Below the pieces are notes generated by a model. The model worked only from the letters and a program-made list of their open reading frames with translations. It did no database searches and was not told the DNA's origin. The position numbers and the translations under genes are program-made. Source: Hoeflea sp. YIM 152468 (GTDB taxonomy: Bacteria > Pseudomonadota > Alphaproteobacteria > Rhizobiales > Rhizobiaceae). From it: 64,000 bases of DNA. Location of the stretch: positions 123,598 to 187,597 of the forward strand of contig NZ_JARGET010000026.1 of assembly GCF_029210485.1 (NCBI RefSeq). Reading direction: 5' to 3'. Below are positions 45,875 through 56,414 of the stretch, piece by piece. Positions within the stretch are counted from its first letter, which is position 1. The number at the start of each line of letters is the position of its first letter.

Positions 45875-48800
45875 ATGGCACGTTTCTTTATCGACCGGCC
45901 GATCTTCGCATGGGTGATTTCGATCATCATCATGGGTGCCGGCATACTCTCCATCATGACCCTGCCGATATCGCAGTATCCGCAGATCGCACCGCCGACC
46001 ATATCGATCTCGGCGAACTATCCCGGCGCGTCAGCCCAGACCATTGCCAACACGGTAACCCAGGTGATTGAGCAGCGGCTGACCGGTCTCGATGGCCTGC
46101 GGTATTTTTCCTCGAGTTCAACCTCTGCCGGCACGGCCTCCATCACGCTGACGTTCGAAACCGGCGTTGATCCCGACATCGCCCAGGTTCAGGTTCAAAA
46201 CAAGATTTCGCAGGCCACCTCGCTGTTGCCGGAAACGGTGCAGCGGCTGGGGGTGACGGTTCAGAAATCGTCGGCCAGCTTCCTTATGGTCATCGGGCTC
46301 ATCTCGGATGACGGCAAACTCGACCAGACCGACCTGTCCGACTATCTCAACACCAGCCTTGTCGATGAATTCAGTCGTCTCGAGGGTGTTGGTGAAGTCC
46401 AGGTGTTCGGCGCCAAATATGCCATGCGCATCTGGCTCGATCCGGTCAGGCTTGCCGCCTATGGCCTCGCACCCAGCGATGTAGTGGCCGCCGTGTCAAC
46501 GGAAAATGCCCAGATCTCGGCTGGTGCATTCGGTACGCTGCCATCGGTAGAAGGCCAGCAGCTCAACGCCACCATCACCGCACAATCTCTGCTGACGACG
46601 CCTGAAGACTTCGAGGGGATTGTCATCCGTGCCGCAACCGATGGCGGTCTGGTGCTTCTCAACGACGTCGCACGCGTGGAAATCGGCTCAGAAAACTATT
46701 CCACCATCGCCCGTTACAATGGCAAGGCATCAACCGGCATGGCCATCCGCCTGGCTGCTGGCGCAAATGCGCTGGCAACCGCGGAACTCGTCAAAGCCAA
46801 GATTGAGGAGGCCTCCGCCTTCTTTCCCGAGGGCGTGAGCTACGTTGTTCCCTACGACACCACCCCTTTCGTCGAAATCTCGATCGAAGAAGTGGTGAAG
46901 ACGCTTGTTGAAGCCATCGTGCTGGTCTTCCTCGTCATGCTGGTGTTCTTGCAGAATTTCCGCGCCACCTTGATTCCGACGCTTGCAGTCCCGGTGGTTC
47001 TGCTCGGGACCTTCGGCATTCTTGCCGCCGCGGGCTTCTCCATCAACACTCTGACCATGCTCGGCATGGTGCTCGCCATCGGACTGTTGGTGGATGATGC
47101 CATTGTTGTGGTGGAAAACGTCGAGCGGATCATGGAAGAGGAAGGGCTCAGTCCGGTTGAGGCAACACGGAAATCGATGGGTCAGATCACCAATGCCCTG
47201 ATCGGTATCGCGCTGGTGCTCTCGGCCGTCTACGTGCCGATGGCGTTTTTCGGTGGCTCAACCGGGATCATCTACCAGCAGTTTGCGATCACAATCGTTT
47301 CGGCGATGGGGCTCTCTGTTGTCGTGGCGCTGACGCTCACGCCCGCCCTCTGCGCCACGCTGCTGACACCCAAATCGGCCAACCACGTCAAACGCGGCCC
47401 GGCCGGCTGGTTCAACCGCACCTTCGACCGCATCAGCAATGGCTATGGCAGTTCCGTCGGCTGGCTCGTCCGCCGTCCGTTGCGCGTCGGCGCAATCTAT
47501 CTCGCACTGGTCGGCCTCATGGCCTGGAGCTTCGTGCAGACACCGACCGGATTTCTGCCCGACGAAGACCAGGGTATTCTCCTGGCGTTGATTCAGGCGC
47601 CGACAGGTGCGACGGCCGAGCGCACGCTGGAAGTTCTTGAGCAGGTGGAGAGCCATTTCCTCGAAACCGAAAAGGACACTGTCGACAGCATGTTCGGCGT
47701 TGTCGGCTTCTCCTTCTCCGGTCAGGGCCAGAATATGGGACTCGCGTTTGTCCGTCTCAAGGACTGGTCTGAACGGCAGTCGCCCGAACAAAGCGCCCAG
47801 GCCATCGCCGGCCGTGCCTTCCCGGCCTTCATGGGCATCAAGGACGCCATGGTGTTCCCCATTGTGCCGCCATCGGTGCCCGAACTCGGCATCATGAGCG
47901 GTTTTGACTTCTATCTCGAAGCCCGTGACGGTCAGTCCCATGAGGATTTGCTTGCCGCGCGCGGACAACTGCTCGGCATGGCGGCGCAAAGTCCACTGAT
48001 CGGTTCGGCGCGTCCGTCCGGCCTGGAGGATGCCGCCCAGTATCACCTCGACATCGACTGGCGTGCCGCTGGCGCGATGGGCATTTCCGCCTCCAATGTC
48101 GCGCAATTGCTGCAGGTCGCCTGGGCCGGAACCTATGTCAACGACTTTATTGACCGCGACCGCATCAAACGCGTCTATATACAGGGTGAAGCCGATGCGC
48201 GGGCGTTGCCATCCGACATGTCCAAATGGCAGGTCCGCAATGCCAGCGGCGGCCTGGTTCCCTTTGCCAACTTCGCCGAGGGCAGCTGGACCTTTGGCCC
48301 GCAGGGTCTCAACCGCTACAATGCAGTCAGCTCGATGCAGATTCAGGGAACTCCCGCACCGGGCGTGACCACCGGTGAAGCCATGGCGGAAATCGAGCGG
48401 CTGGCCTCGCAACTGCCCGGCTACGGCGTATCCTGGACCGGCCTGTCGCTGGAAGAGCGTGAATCCGGCAATCAGGCGCCGCTGCTCTATGCCTTGTCGC
48501 TTGCGGCCGTCTTTCTCTGCCTGGCAGCTCTGTATGAAAGCTGGTCAATCCCGTTTTCTGTCATGCTGGTCATGCCGGTTGGTGTCCTGGGTGCGCTTTT
48601 GTGGACCCTGTTCGGAGGTTACCAGAATGGTGTTTTCTTCCAGGTGGGGCTGCTGACCGTCGTTGGCCTGACCGGCAAGAACGCCATCCTGATCGTGGAG
48701 TTTGCCCGCGAGCGTTTCGAATCGGGGGAACCTCTGTTCGAAGCGGTGCGCACAGCGGCGCGCCAGCGCTTTCGGCCGATCATCATGACGTCCATGGCTT

Positions 48801-48970
48801 TCTCTCTTGGCGTCTTGCCATTGGTCATTTCCACGGGCGCCGGGTCAGGCGGCCGCAACGCCATCGGCACCAGCGTGCTGGGCGGAACGATCTCGGGCAC
48901 GGTTCTCGGCATTCTCTTCGTGCCGTTGTTCTTTGTCCTGGTGACCCGGCGCCGCAAGACAAGCCCGTGA
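45875..48970 (+). CDS. RND efflux pump (AcrB/MexB, HAE1 family)
   Basis: A 1031-aa proton-driven drug exporter with 12 transmembrane segments and two large periplasmic loops. It begins [17 protein letters not shown]. Proton-relay residues are present: paired Asp in [19 protein letters not shown] (TM4) and Lys in [17 protein letters not shown] (TM10). The FMVIGL-like [13 protein letters not shown] and [14 protein letters not shown] segments are also typical. The start is the ATG at 45875 with CGGAGG upstream. No TolC-like gene is adjacent, so it must share one. Confidence 0.94.
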   Translation: MARFFIDRPIFAWVISIIIMGAGILSIMTLPISQYPQIAPPTISISANYPGASAQTIANTVTQVIEQRLTGLDGLRYFSSSSTSAGTASITLTFETGVDPDIAQVQVQNKISQATSLLPETVQRLGVTVQKSSASFLMVIGLISDDGKLDQTDLSDYLNTSLVDEFSRLEGVGEVQVFGAKYAMRIWLDPVRLAAYGLAPSDVVAAVSTENAQISAGAFGTLPSVEGQQLNATITAQSLLTTPEDFEGIVIRAATDGGLVLLNDVARVEIGSENYSTIARYNGKASTGMAIRLAAGANALATAELVKAKIEEASAFFPEGVSYVVPYDTTPFVEISIEEVVKTLVEAIVLVFLVMLVFLQNFRATLIPTLAVPVVLLGTFGILAAAGFSINTLTMLGMVLAIGLLVDDAIVVVENVERIMEEEGLSPVEATRKSMGQITNALIGIALVLSAVYVPMAFFGGSTGIIYQQFAITIVSAMGLSVVVALTLTPALCATLLTPKSANHVKRGPAGWFNRTFDRISNGYGSSVGWLVRRPLRVGAIYLALVGLMAWSFVQTPTGFLPDEDQGILLALIQAPTGATAERTLEVLEQVESHFLETEKDTVDSMFGVVGFSFSGQGQNMGLAFVRLKDWSERQSPEQSAQAIAGRAFPAFMGIKDAMVFPIVPPSVPELGIMSGFDFYLEARDGQSHEDLLAARGQLLGMAAQSPLIGSARPSGLEDAAQYHLDIDWRAAGAMGISASNVAQLLQVAWAGTYVNDFIDRDRIKRVYIQGEADARALPSDMSKWQVRNASGGLVPFANFAEGSWTFGPQGLNRYNAVSSMQIQGTPAPGVTTGEAMAEIERLASQLPGYGVSWTGLSLEERESGNQAPLLYALSLAAVFLCLAALYESWSIPFSVMLVMPVGVLGALLWTLFGGYQNGVFFQVGLLTVVGLTGKNAILIVEFARERFESGEPLFEAVRTAARQRFRPIIMTSMAFSLGVLPLVISTGAGSGGRNAIGTSVLGGTISGTVLGILFVPLFFVLVTRRRKTSP

Positions 48971-48983
48971 CGATCCAGCCACC

Positions 48984-49020
48984 GCCACTGCACACCATAA
49001 ATGATGTGGTGTGCAGTGGC
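48984..49020. terminator. hairpin after the efflux pump
   Basis: A perfect 14-bp stem (GCCACTGCACACCA/TGGTGTGCAGTGGC), loop TAAATGATG, lies 13 bp after the pump stop and 74 bp from the convergent glycosidase stop. There is no T-tract. It probably ends both transcripts. Confidence 0.65.
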
Positions 49021-49093
49021 CCATTCTTCGCATAAGAGCCGCGATCAGCCTAAGACATGCGCGTCACCCGGAACCGGTTTGATGCGACGCGTT

Positions 49094-50617
49094 TTAGTGT
49101 TTCCTGGCTGGCCGCACCCTGACGCAGAGCCTGGGCTTGCCCGGAAGCTCGATACCGAACGCCGCGTCCGCCTTGCCTCCGACCGTGCGCTCGGCATGCT
49201 TGATCGCGACCGGAACCGGAGCAGGAACCCGTTTGGCCGGCGTGATCGTCATGTCCCAGGTATCGATCACATCGACCTCCCAGTCGCCATCCTCAACGGG
49301 CAGCCCGAGTGACCAGATGATGGGACGATGTTCGGCAAAATAGATATAGGTAACATCGCCATCACGCGCTGCACCCAGGCTGGGCCAGGCCTGCAGCCCG
49401 TCGATTTCCTCGAACGGGGTCAGGCCGTGGCTCACATCCTCTTCGACGATCTTGCGCAGGAAGGCGATGCGCTCGGCGCTCTGGCCGCGCAGCTCGCCGC
49501 CCTTGGCCCACCACAGCAGGTCCTGCGGGTGGCTGTAGGTTTCGCCGTGCCCGGCATAGCCGCCCTTCATCACCGTCATCCAGAACCGGTCGACCATGGT
49601 TTCGGCGGTGATGCTGCCCCAGCACTGGATGATATCGCCCTCGTAATGCATCTCGTCATTGACGACAGGCTTGCCGAAATCTGCGCGCCACTGGGCTGTC
49701 CGCACCGTCTGGAAATGCTGGATCGACACATGATCAACCCACGGCTTTCGGTGGTTGTAGAGTTTTGCCGGATTGCCCTGATGGATCGACTTGGGATGAC
49801 GCAGCGGATCGCCCTCCTCGATGATCGAGAAGAACCGGTCCCAGCGCTCCATCGGCTTGACGTCGAGCATGAAATCATACTCGTTTGCCAGCGACCACCA
49901 GACATTGCGGTAGGCCGCGATCCGCGCCACCAGATAGCGCAGGTAGCGATAGTCCTGCTCTTCGCTCCACTTGCAATGTCCCCAGCGGTCATAGGGGTGG
50001 AAGATGATGACATCGGCCTCGATCCCCATCTCGCCCAGTCTGGCAATCTGGTTTTCAAAGTGCCGGAAAGCCTCGAAATTCGGCTTGTCCGGATCGTATT
50101 TGCCATCGCCATCCAGTTCATAGACGTGGTGCAGCGGCTCGTTCTGATTGTAGGGATAATGCTTGGGAAAGACGCACATCCGCATCTTGTTGAAGGCACC
50201 GCATTGCAAGGATTTGAACGTCAACTCCTGCTGTTCCAGCGGCTGGTGCGTCCAGGCGTAGCAGGTGGTGGTGAAGGGCTTGAATGGGGTGGCATCGGCA
50301 TAGCCGAAGTGGAACCGGTTCTGCACGCTGACCGGGCCATGCACGCCGTCGCGTGGTCCCGTGACATCAAAACTGGCGGTCTGGCCATCCAGTGCCACTG
50401 TCGTCGATTCGGTGCGCAAGGTCCATGTGCCCGGCTGATCCGGGCAGAAGCGAACCTTGAAGCTGCCATCTCCATCATAGAAGCCGGGAACCCGGATCTG
50501 CCGGTTGTCTTGCGAGAACACGCCCCAGAATTCCGTATCGAGATAGGGGTTGCCGGAAACATCGGCCTTGATCTCGTGCTCGATCAGATCCCATTGAGCG
50601 GTGGTTGATGCAGTCAT
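49094..50617 (-). CDS. glycoside-hydrolase-like protein (DUF5060-DUF4038-DUF5605 layout)
   Basis: A 507-aa cytoplasmic protein. The N-terminal beta domain (about 8-85, GVFSQDNRQIRVPGFYDGD) looks like DUF5060. A TIM barrel (about 90-400, DUF4038-like) contains IIFHPYDRWGH, the Asn-Glu pair WSLANEYDFM (probable acid/base Glu) and VVNDEMHYEGD (probable nucleophile Glu). A C-terminal beta domain (about 410-505) is DUF5605-like. These features suit a retaining clan-A glycosidase. It has no signal, so it acts on sugars after import by the adjacent ABC system. The substrate is unknown. Confidence 0.8.
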   Translation of the reverse strand: MTASTTAQWDLIEHEIKADVSGNPYLDTEFWGVFSQDNRQIRVPGFYDGDGSFKVRFCPDQPGTWTLRTESTTVALDGQTASFDVTGPRDGVHGPVSVQNRFHFGYADATPFKPFTTTCYAWTHQPLEQQELTFKSLQCGAFNKMRMCVFPKHYPYNQNEPLHHVYELDGDGKYDPDKPNFEAFRHFENQIARLGEMGIEADVIIFHPYDRWGHCKWSEEQDYRYLRYLVARIAAYRNVWWSLANEYDFMLDVKPMERWDRFFSIIEEGDPLRHPKSIHQGNPAKLYNHRKPWVDHVSIQHFQTVRTAQWRADFGKPVVNDEMHYEGDIIQCWGSITAETMVDRFWMTVMKGGYAGHGETYSHPQDLLWWAKGGELRGQSAERIAFLRKIVEEDVSHGLTPFEEIDGLQAWPSLGAARDGDVTYIYFAEHRPIIWSLGLPVEDGDWEVDVIDTWDMTITPAKRVPAPVPVAIKHAERTVGGKADAAFGIELPGKPRLCVRVRPARKH

Positions 50618-50622
50618 AAATC

Positions 50623-51714
50623 TTATCCCTCGTGTTTGGTGGAGCCGGTCTCAAGCCGCGCTTCGGTTTTTGCGTCAAAGAAGTGCGCCGCCGGGGTGGC
50701 GAACGACAGCCGGATTTCATCGCCGGGATTGATGTCCAGCCTGGCGCCGAGAACGCAGGTAATTTCCTGTCCGGCGAGTTCCACCAGCACATGGGTCTCA
50801 GTGCCCGTCGGCTCGATCACCTTGACCGTGGCCGCTGTGCCATTTTCCGGATCCGGCGAAATGTCCTGCGGGCGGACCCCCAGCACGACGTCGCTGTCAC
50901 CGGCAGCCGGCGGCCGGCGCGCCAGCGCCACGCGTTCGCCATTGCCCAGCACCAGCGCTGCACTGCCGTCCGCGGCAAGTCTGCCAGTCAGGAAGTTCAT
51001 GGCGGGAGACCCGAGAAAGCCGGCGACAAACATGTTCTTCGGATTGTCGAACAGGTCCATCGGCGTGCCGATCTGTTCGACCTTGCCCGACCGCAAAACA
51101 ACGATGCGGTCTGCCATCGTCATCGCTTCGACCTGGTCATGGGTGACGTAAACGATGGTCGAGCCCAATCGCTGGTGCAATGCCTTGATTTCGGCGCGCA
51201 TCTTGACCCGCAGATTGGCGTCCAGATTGGACAGCGGCTCGTCGAACAGAAACACCTCTGGATCTCGCACGATGGCGCGGCCCATCGCCACCCGCTGGCG
51301 CTGGCCGCCGGAAAGCTGTGACGGTTTGCGATCCAGAAGCGGCGTCAGCCCCAGGATCTCCGCCGATTCCTTGATCTTGGCCTCGATCTCAGGCTTTGGC
51401 ATCTTGCTGAGTTCAAGCGAGAAACCAAGGTTCTGGGCCACCGTCATTTGCGGGTAAAGCGCATAGTTCTGGAACACCATGGCGATGTTCCGCTCTTTGG
51501 GAGAAAGCGCGTTGACCACCCTGCCGCCGATGGAAATCGTGCCTGAAGTCACATCCTCGAGCCCGGCGATCATCCGCAAAAGCGTGGATTTTCCGCAGCC
51601 CGAAGGCCCGACCAGGATGATGAACTCGCCATCCTTGAAACCCATGGAAACCCCGTGCACCACGGGAAAAGCTCCGAAACTCTTTCTCAGATCCGCGATT
51701 TCTACTGTTGCCAT
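50623..51714 (-). CDS. carbohydrate ABC importer ATPase (UgpC/MsmX type)
   Basis: A 363-aa ATPase: Walker A GPSGCGKSTLLRMIAGLED, Q-loop AMVFQNYALYPQMTV, signature LSGGQRQRVAMGRAIVR, Walker B VFLFDEPLSNLD, then a MalK-like C-terminal regulatory domain with LGVRPQDISPDP. The start is the ATG at 51714 (MATVEIADLRKSFG); the open frame reads further back only through the permease's shadow. It sits between the permease genes and the glycosidase, 5 bp from the latter. Confidence 0.92.
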   Translation of the reverse strand: MATVEIADLRKSFGAFPVVHGVSMGFKDGEFIILVGPSGCGKSTLLRMIAGLEDVTSGTISIGGRVVNALSPKERNIAMVFQNYALYPQMTVAQNLGFSLELSKMPKPEIEAKIKESAEILGLTPLLDRKPSQLSGGQRQRVAMGRAIVRDPEVFLFDEPLSNLDANLRVKMRAEIKALHQRLGSTIVYVTHDQVEAMTMADRIVVLRSGKVEQIGTPMDLFDNPKNMFVAGFLGSPAMNFLTGRLAADGSAALVLGNGERVALARRPPAAGDSDVVLGVRPQDISPDPENGTAATVKVIEPTGTETHVLVELAGQEITCVLGARLDINPGDEIRLSFATPAAHFFDAKTEARLETGSTKHEG

Positions 51715-51755
51715 GTCGCAAGCCTTCTCGGTCGTCTCAGGTGGTTTTGCATGGA

Positions 51756-52619
51756 TCAGCCCTTCACCGCGCCGGAGGTCAGGCCGCTGACGAAGTAGCG
51801 CTGGAAGATCAGGTAAACGATCGTCGCCGGCAGGACGGTCATCACGATGGCCGCATTCAACTGCCCGTAATTGTTGGAGAACTGCCCCTGGTAGGACATC
51901 AGGCCCAGCGGCAGGTTCCACATGTTCTTGTCCTGCAGCAGCACCAGCGCCATGGCGAATTCATTCCAGGTCGCCACGAAATCAAGGATCAGCAGAGCCG
52001 ACAGCACCGGCAGCGAAACCGGAAGGAAAATGCGCCGGAAGATGGTGAAGTGGCTCGCCCCGTCAATCAGCGCGGCTTCGGTCAGCTCTTTCGGCACCGC
52101 CCGGAAAAAGCCGTGCAGGATGAACACCTGATAAGGCACGCCGAAGGCCAGGTAAGGCAGGATGATGCCGGGATAGGTGTCGATCAGACCCATCGAATTG
52201 ACCAGCGTGAACAACGGCGCCAGCATCACCTGGAACGGGATCATGGCCCCGAACAGCACAAACACCAGCAGCAGCTTGTTCCAGCCCGTAGGAATTTGCG
52301 CCAGCGCGTAAGCCGCCATCGCCGAGATCAGCAGACCGAGCGGCACCTTGATCACGGTGATCACCGAACTGTTGACGAAGGTCTGGTTGAAGTTGCCCTT
52401 GGCCCAGGCGACGCTGAAATTGCTCCACTGAAAGTCCGAGGGCAAGGCAAAGGCGGCGGAACTGAAGATTTCGCTTTCGGATTTCAGCGACGTGAACAGG
52501 ATAAACACCACCGGCGCCAGCCATATCAGCGCCACCAGCACCAGCGATATCCAGAGCCCGATCAGAACCGGATCGCGCCGCTTTCTGGGGATCACCGACG
52601 AAGACATGCCATCCATCAT
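51756..52619 (-). CDS. carbohydrate ABC importer permease (MalG type)
   Basis: A 287-aa six-span permease. The EAA loop is EAALIDGASHFTIFRRIFLP, and LPALL-like LILDFVATWNEFAMAL and YFVSGLTSGAVKG at the end are MalG hallmarks. It overlaps the MalF-type gene by ATGA. Confidence 0.92.
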   Translation of the reverse strand: MMDGMSSSVIPRKRRDPVLIGLWISLVLVALIWLAPVVFILFTSLKSESEIFSSAAFALPSDFQWSNFSVAWAKGNFNQTFVNSSVITVIKVPLGLLISAMAAYALAQIPTGWNKLLLVFVLFGAMIPFQVMLAPLFTLVNSMGLIDTYPGIILPYLAFGVPYQVFILHGFFRAVPKELTEAALIDGASHFTIFRRIFLPVSLPVLSALLILDFVATWNEFAMALVLLQDKNMWNLPLGLMSYQGQFSNNYGQLNAAIVMTVLPATIVYLIFQRYFVSGLTSGAVKG

Positions 52620-53515
52620 CGGGCCTCCTCCTCGCGGCGCTGCGACCAGCGCATATACGGCACGACAATCACCAGGGTGATCGCAAGAAGGACAACCGAT
52701 ACGGCCGAGCCCCGGCCGTAATCGAAGATCTGCATCGATTGGGTAAAGGCCCAGAGCGCCAGCATCTGCGTCGATTGGGCGGGGCCGCCGCCGGTCATGC
52801 CGTAAACAATATCAAAGGCCTTGAGCGAAGAGATTGTCGACAGGACGAGAACGATGGTGATCGTCGGACGCAGCGCCGGCAGGGTCACGTGCTTGAAGAT
52901 CTCGCGGCGGTTTGCCCCGTCGATATGCGCCGCGTCGATCAGCGACTTGTCCACGCTTTGCAACCCGGCCAGAAACAGCACCATCGAAAAGCCGACGCTC
53001 TGCCAGACATAGGCGACAAAGATCGAATAGAGCGCGACCTCCTTGTCGCCGAGCCAGTCCACAATCCAGCGTGATAGGCCCATATCGGTGAGCATCTGTG
53101 TGAACAGGCCGAAGAACGGGTCATACATCCAGCGCCACATGGTCGCCACGGCGATGGGTGCGATGATGACCGGCAGGTAGTAGATCGCCCGCAGCGGCGC
53201 CCGCCCGATCAGCCTCTGGTTCAGACCGAGCGCCAGCAACAGTCCGAGCAGCGGAGGAAACACCACCGACAGAATCGTCCAGATAACCGTATTGCGAAAT
53301 GCGACCCAGAAAACCGGATCATTGTAGAGGATGTGATGATAATTCTGCAGACCGACCCAGTCGCGGTTTTCCCGGATGCCGTTCCAGTCCTGAAAGCTCA
53401 GAATCACCACATCGATCATCGGCCAGATGGCGAACAGGGAATAGACTGCCAGTGCCGGAGCCATCAGGACGATGGCCTGGCCGCGCGGTGTTTGAAACAG
53501 ATCCATATTCGTCAT
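52616..53515 (-). CDS. carbohydrate ABC importer permease (MalF type)
   Basis: A 299-aa six-span permease with EAA-type loop DAAHIDGANRREIFKHVTLP. It has the short N-terminal form without MalF's large periplasmic domain. It is followed by the MalG-type gene with ATGA overlap, and preceded by the binding-protein gene 90 bp away. Confidence 0.92.
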   Translation of the reverse strand: MTNMDLFQTPRGQAIVLMAPALAVYSLFAIWPMIDVVILSFQDWNGIRENRDWVGLQNYHHILYNDPVFWVAFRNTVIWTILSVVFPPLLGLLLALGLNQRLIGRAPLRAIYYLPVIIAPIAVATMWRWMYDPFFGLFTQMLTDMGLSRWIVDWLGDKEVALYSIFVAYVWQSVGFSMVLFLAGLQSVDKSLIDAAHIDGANRREIFKHVTLPALRPTITIVLVLSTISSLKAFDIVYGMTGGGPAQSTQMLALWAFTQSMQIFDYGRGSAVSVVLLAITLVIVVPYMRWSQRREEEAR

Positions 53516-53605
53516 GGTTCGGGCTTCCAGGACAATGCTGTCGGATGTGCGGGTGCGAAACGGGATCCGCGAGGCTGCAACGCCCCGCGAAACCCTTGTC
53601 GGAAC

Positions 53606-54841
53606 TTACCGGTTGGCGATGAACTGGGCCATCGCGTCAGCCGCTGCCTGCGGCTCCAGATTGCCCGAGGCGAGCTCATTGATGATCCGGAAATACTCGG
53701 TCGTCACGTCCAGCGGGAATGCCTGGTCGCCATTGACGAAGGTGCCCTTGGCATTGGCGAAAACGTCCAGCCACTCCTTGTGCAGCTCCAGCGCATCGTC
53801 GCCCTGCTTGACGTTGCGGTTCACCGACAAGGCGCCGAACGCGCCTATGTGTTCGGCCTGGAATTCATCAGACGTGAACATGTCGAGGAACTGCGCCGCC
53901 AGATCAGCGTGATCCGACTTGGTCGAAATATACATATACTCAGCGAACCCGTAGAGGCGTCCGGTACCTGTCGGGAACGGGAACATCCCGTATTTGGACA
54001 TTTCCGAGTTCTCGTCGATGGTCGGCACGTGCCAGTCACCTTCGAGCATCATGGCCGCACGGTCGGCGAACCACAGCGTGGTCGACTGGCGGTTGTCGAT
54101 GCCCATGAAAGGCTTGAGGAAATGGTCATCGGTCCACCATTTCATTTCGGTGAACGCTTCCAGAGCACAGGGCTCGCTGGCCCAGTCACTTTCCATCGCC
54201 ATCAGCGCATCATGTTTCTCGGCGCCGCAGGTGGTCTCCAGGATCACGTCCATCAGCCGCATCACGTGCCAGTTGACCGTGCCGCCGAACGTAAAGGCCG
54301 GAATCCCGGCTTCCTTGAGCTTGCCCGCAGCTTCCTTCAACTCGGCATAATTCGCCGGCTCGCCCTCGATGCCGGCCTTTTCAAACAGGCCCTTGTTGTA
54401 ATAGACGACCTCGCCGGAGAACCGGAACGGGATGCCGTGCTTGCCCTCGGCAAAGCTTTCCGAGAATGCCAGCGACGGCACCGTGAGACGATCATCCCAG
54501 CCATAGCTTTCGTAATATTTCGACAGATCGGCGCTCATGCCAGCCTGGACGTACTCACCACCCAGGCCGAGTCCGGCCCAATAGGCATAGATGTCCGGCC
54601 CGGTATCCGAACCGGAAGCCACGCGCAGTGCGGTCTTGTGTTCGTCGGTGCCGCGCATGACGATCTGCACATCAACGTCCGGATTGCGTTTCTCGAATTC
54701 CGCTTCGGCAGCAGTAAGCGCCGAAACCTGTTTGTCGGACGTGTAATTGATGGTCCAGATCTTGAGGTCTTCAGCGCCGACCGCTGCGGTCGACAGCAGA
54801 CTCGCGGCAAGCGAACCATACATTATCGTTTTGAGTTTCAT
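53606..54841 (-). CDS. carbohydrate ABC importer binding protein
   Basis: A 411-aa periplasmic family-1 sugar-binding protein with a Sec signal (MKLKTIMYGSLAASLLSTAA, cleaved after VGA). The mature part starts EDLKIWTINYTSDKQ, and carries RFSGEVVYYNKGLFEKAGI and MMLEGDWHVPTI, both typical. I start at 54841, 7 nt after GGGAGGA; the ATG at 54847 touches that site. It is the most upstream ABC gene, following the dehydratase gene. Confidence 0.9.
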   Translation of the reverse strand: MKLKTIMYGSLAASLLSTAAVGAEDLKIWTINYTSDKQVSALTAAEAEFEKRNPDVDVQIVMRGTDEHKTALRVASGSDTGPDIYAYWAGLGLGGEYVQAGMSADLSKYYESYGWDDRLTVPSLAFSESFAEGKHGIPFRFSGEVVYYNKGLFEKAGIEGEPANYAELKEAAGKLKEAGIPAFTFGGTVNWHVMRLMDVILETTCGAEKHDALMAMESDWASEPCALEAFTEMKWWTDDHFLKPFMGIDNRQSTTLWFADRAAMMLEGDWHVPTIDENSEMSKYGMFPFPTGTGRLYGFAEYMYISTKSDHADLAAQFLDMFTSDEFQAEHIGAFGALSVNRNVKQGDDALELHKEWLDVFANAKGTFVNGDQAFPLDVTTEYFRIINELASGNLEPQAAADAMAQFIANR

Positions 54842-54939
54842 TGTCATTCCTCCCAGATTGATTGAAGTCATTGGTTGAGCCCTGATGTCTCTTTCCAATT
54901 GATCACTTCGCATGCTTTGGTCTTGACGCGTTTCCTCCC

Positions 54940-56115
54940 TCACCAGTTGGCAATTGTTCCGTCTGCCAGGACGGCGTCCCTGGCCAGTATTCTTTCCTGT
55001 TTGAAGGGATGCCTTGCCGCCTCGGCCTCATCGATTTCGATGCCGATGCCCGGCGCGTCCGGAATCTGCCAGCAGCCGTCGATCAGCCTGACGGGATAGC
55101 CGGAGCAGATATCCTCGAACCACGGCACCAGACCGCTGCATTCCTCCTGGATGACGAAATTGGTCGTCGCCGCATCGAACTGAAGCGCAACGGCACTGGC
55201 CACCGGGCCCATCGGATTGTGCGGGCACAGACCGACACTGTGCGCCTCGGCAATTGCGGCGATCCGCTTGCCGCCCGAGAACCCCATGCAGTGGGCCAGA
55301 TCCGGCTGCACGTAAGTCACGGCACCGTGCTCAACCAGTTCAGAAAATTGCTCCGGGTGCAGAAGCCTCTCACCGGTTGCCAGAGGGCAGTCAACCTGCC
55401 GCTGCAGATCGGCCATCCGCCGCATATTGCCGGGCTGGATCGGCTCCTCCACGAACAACGGCGCAATCGGCGCAATGACATCGATGAAGGCCTTGGCCGC
55501 GGCATTGGATTCAGGCCGGCCGTGAAAATCGGTCATCAGTGCAATGTCGTCGCCCACCCGCTCGCGGATCGCTTCAGCGAGTTTGGCGACATGACGAACG
55601 GCGGATATCGGCGCGTCGTATCCTGTATAGGGAATCATCCCGACCTTGACCGCCGAATACCCCATCTCGACGGTTTTCTGAATGTCATCGCAAACACCGG
55701 AGATATCTGCTCCATCGGCAGCCCCTGCAAGGTTTCCGCGCAACGGATGGGTGTAGACCCGGATGCGGTCGCGAACCTGCCCGCCTAACAGCTGCCAGAC
55801 CGGCACACCCAGGATTTTCCCCTTGATGTCCCACAGCGCCTGCTCAATTCCCGAAGCCGCGCTCATCCCGATGGCCCCGAGTTTCCAGAAGCTGCACCGG
55901 TTCATGCGGTTGACGATATGATTGATCCGCAACGGATCCTCGTCCACAACCAGCTGCGCCAGATCATCGATGCATCCCGTCACCGCACGGGTCTTCCATT
56001 CCAGCGTCGCCTCGCCCCATCCCCAAAGGCCGGGCTGGTCGGTGACAACCTTCACAAAAATCCAGTTGCGAATATCGGCATTGACGACAACCGTCTCTAT
56101 GGAGGTGATCTTCAT
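54940..56115 (-). CDS. enolase-superfamily sugar-acid dehydratase, galactonate-dehydratase-like
   Basis: A 391-aa member of the mandelate racemase/enolase superfamily. Metal ligands and catalytic residues are visible: LMTDFHGRPES (Asp and His on the third strand), LFVEEPIQPGN and LATGERLLHP (Glu ligands), QPDLAHCMG, and the base His in CPHNPMGPVA, then VIQEEC. This pattern is like DgoD (D-galactonate to 2-keto-3-deoxygalactonate). Other acid sugars are possible. The start is the ATG at 56115. It is first in the leftward operon and faces the GntR gene, so it probably handles the sugar acid freed by the glycosidase. Confidence 0.85.
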   Translation of the reverse strand: MKITSIETVVVNADIRNWIFVKVVTDQPGLWGWGEATLEWKTRAVTGCIDDLAQLVVDEDPLRINHIVNRMNRCSFWKLGAIGMSAASGIEQALWDIKGKILGVPVWQLLGGQVRDRIRVYTHPLRGNLAGAADGADISGVCDDIQKTVEMGYSAVKVGMIPYTGYDAPISAVRHVAKLAEAIRERVGDDIALMTDFHGRPESNAAAKAFIDVIAPIAPLFVEEPIQPGNMRRMADLQRQVDCPLATGERLLHPEQFSELVEHGAVTYVQPDLAHCMGFSGGKRIAAIAEAHSVGLCPHNPMGPVASAVALQFDAATTNFVIQEECSGLVPWFEDICSGYPVRLIDGCWQIPDAPGIGIEIDEAEAARHPFKQERILARDAVLADGTIANW

Positions 56116-56320
56116 CAGCAGACTTGCCTGACCCGGATGGCGCAATCAGCCACCGTCACCCGGACGCCATGCTGGCCCTTGCCTGAAGTCATCAAGCCAG
56201 AATTGACATGCTTTTTGCCGCACGATCTTACTGCCTCAGCCATGCCGGACACACCTCTCCCCATTGGAATTCCGCTTGAGTTGGCTTATCAGCCGAACAT
56301 CGTGGAATTGCCTTACGCCT

Positions 56321-56368
56321 CTAGATGTGATCTAGCATACATCACACCTGGAATCTAGGTATGATGTA
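56321..56368. promoter_or_regulatory. candidate GntR operator region
   Basis: Overlapping inverted repeats lie between the divergent dehydratase and GntR genes: CTAGA-N5-TCTAG (56321-56335), TGTGAT-N9-ATCACA (56326-56346) and TACATCA-N17-TGATGTA (56338-56368). All are 47-94 bp ahead of the GntR start. Repeats are seen; binding is inferred. Confidence 0.5.
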
Positions 56369-56414
56369 GAGATTTTATGCAACATGATGGTCACCGAGAC
56401 CGCAGAGAGAAAAA

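Noticed and set aside
49328..50608. Rightward 426-codon frame over the glycosidase
   Set aside because: Antisense shadow; the leftward frame has the glycosidase motifs.
53333..54865. Rightward 510-codon frame over the sugar-binding protein
   Set aside because: Antisense shadow; the leftward frame has a signal peptide and binding-protein motifs.
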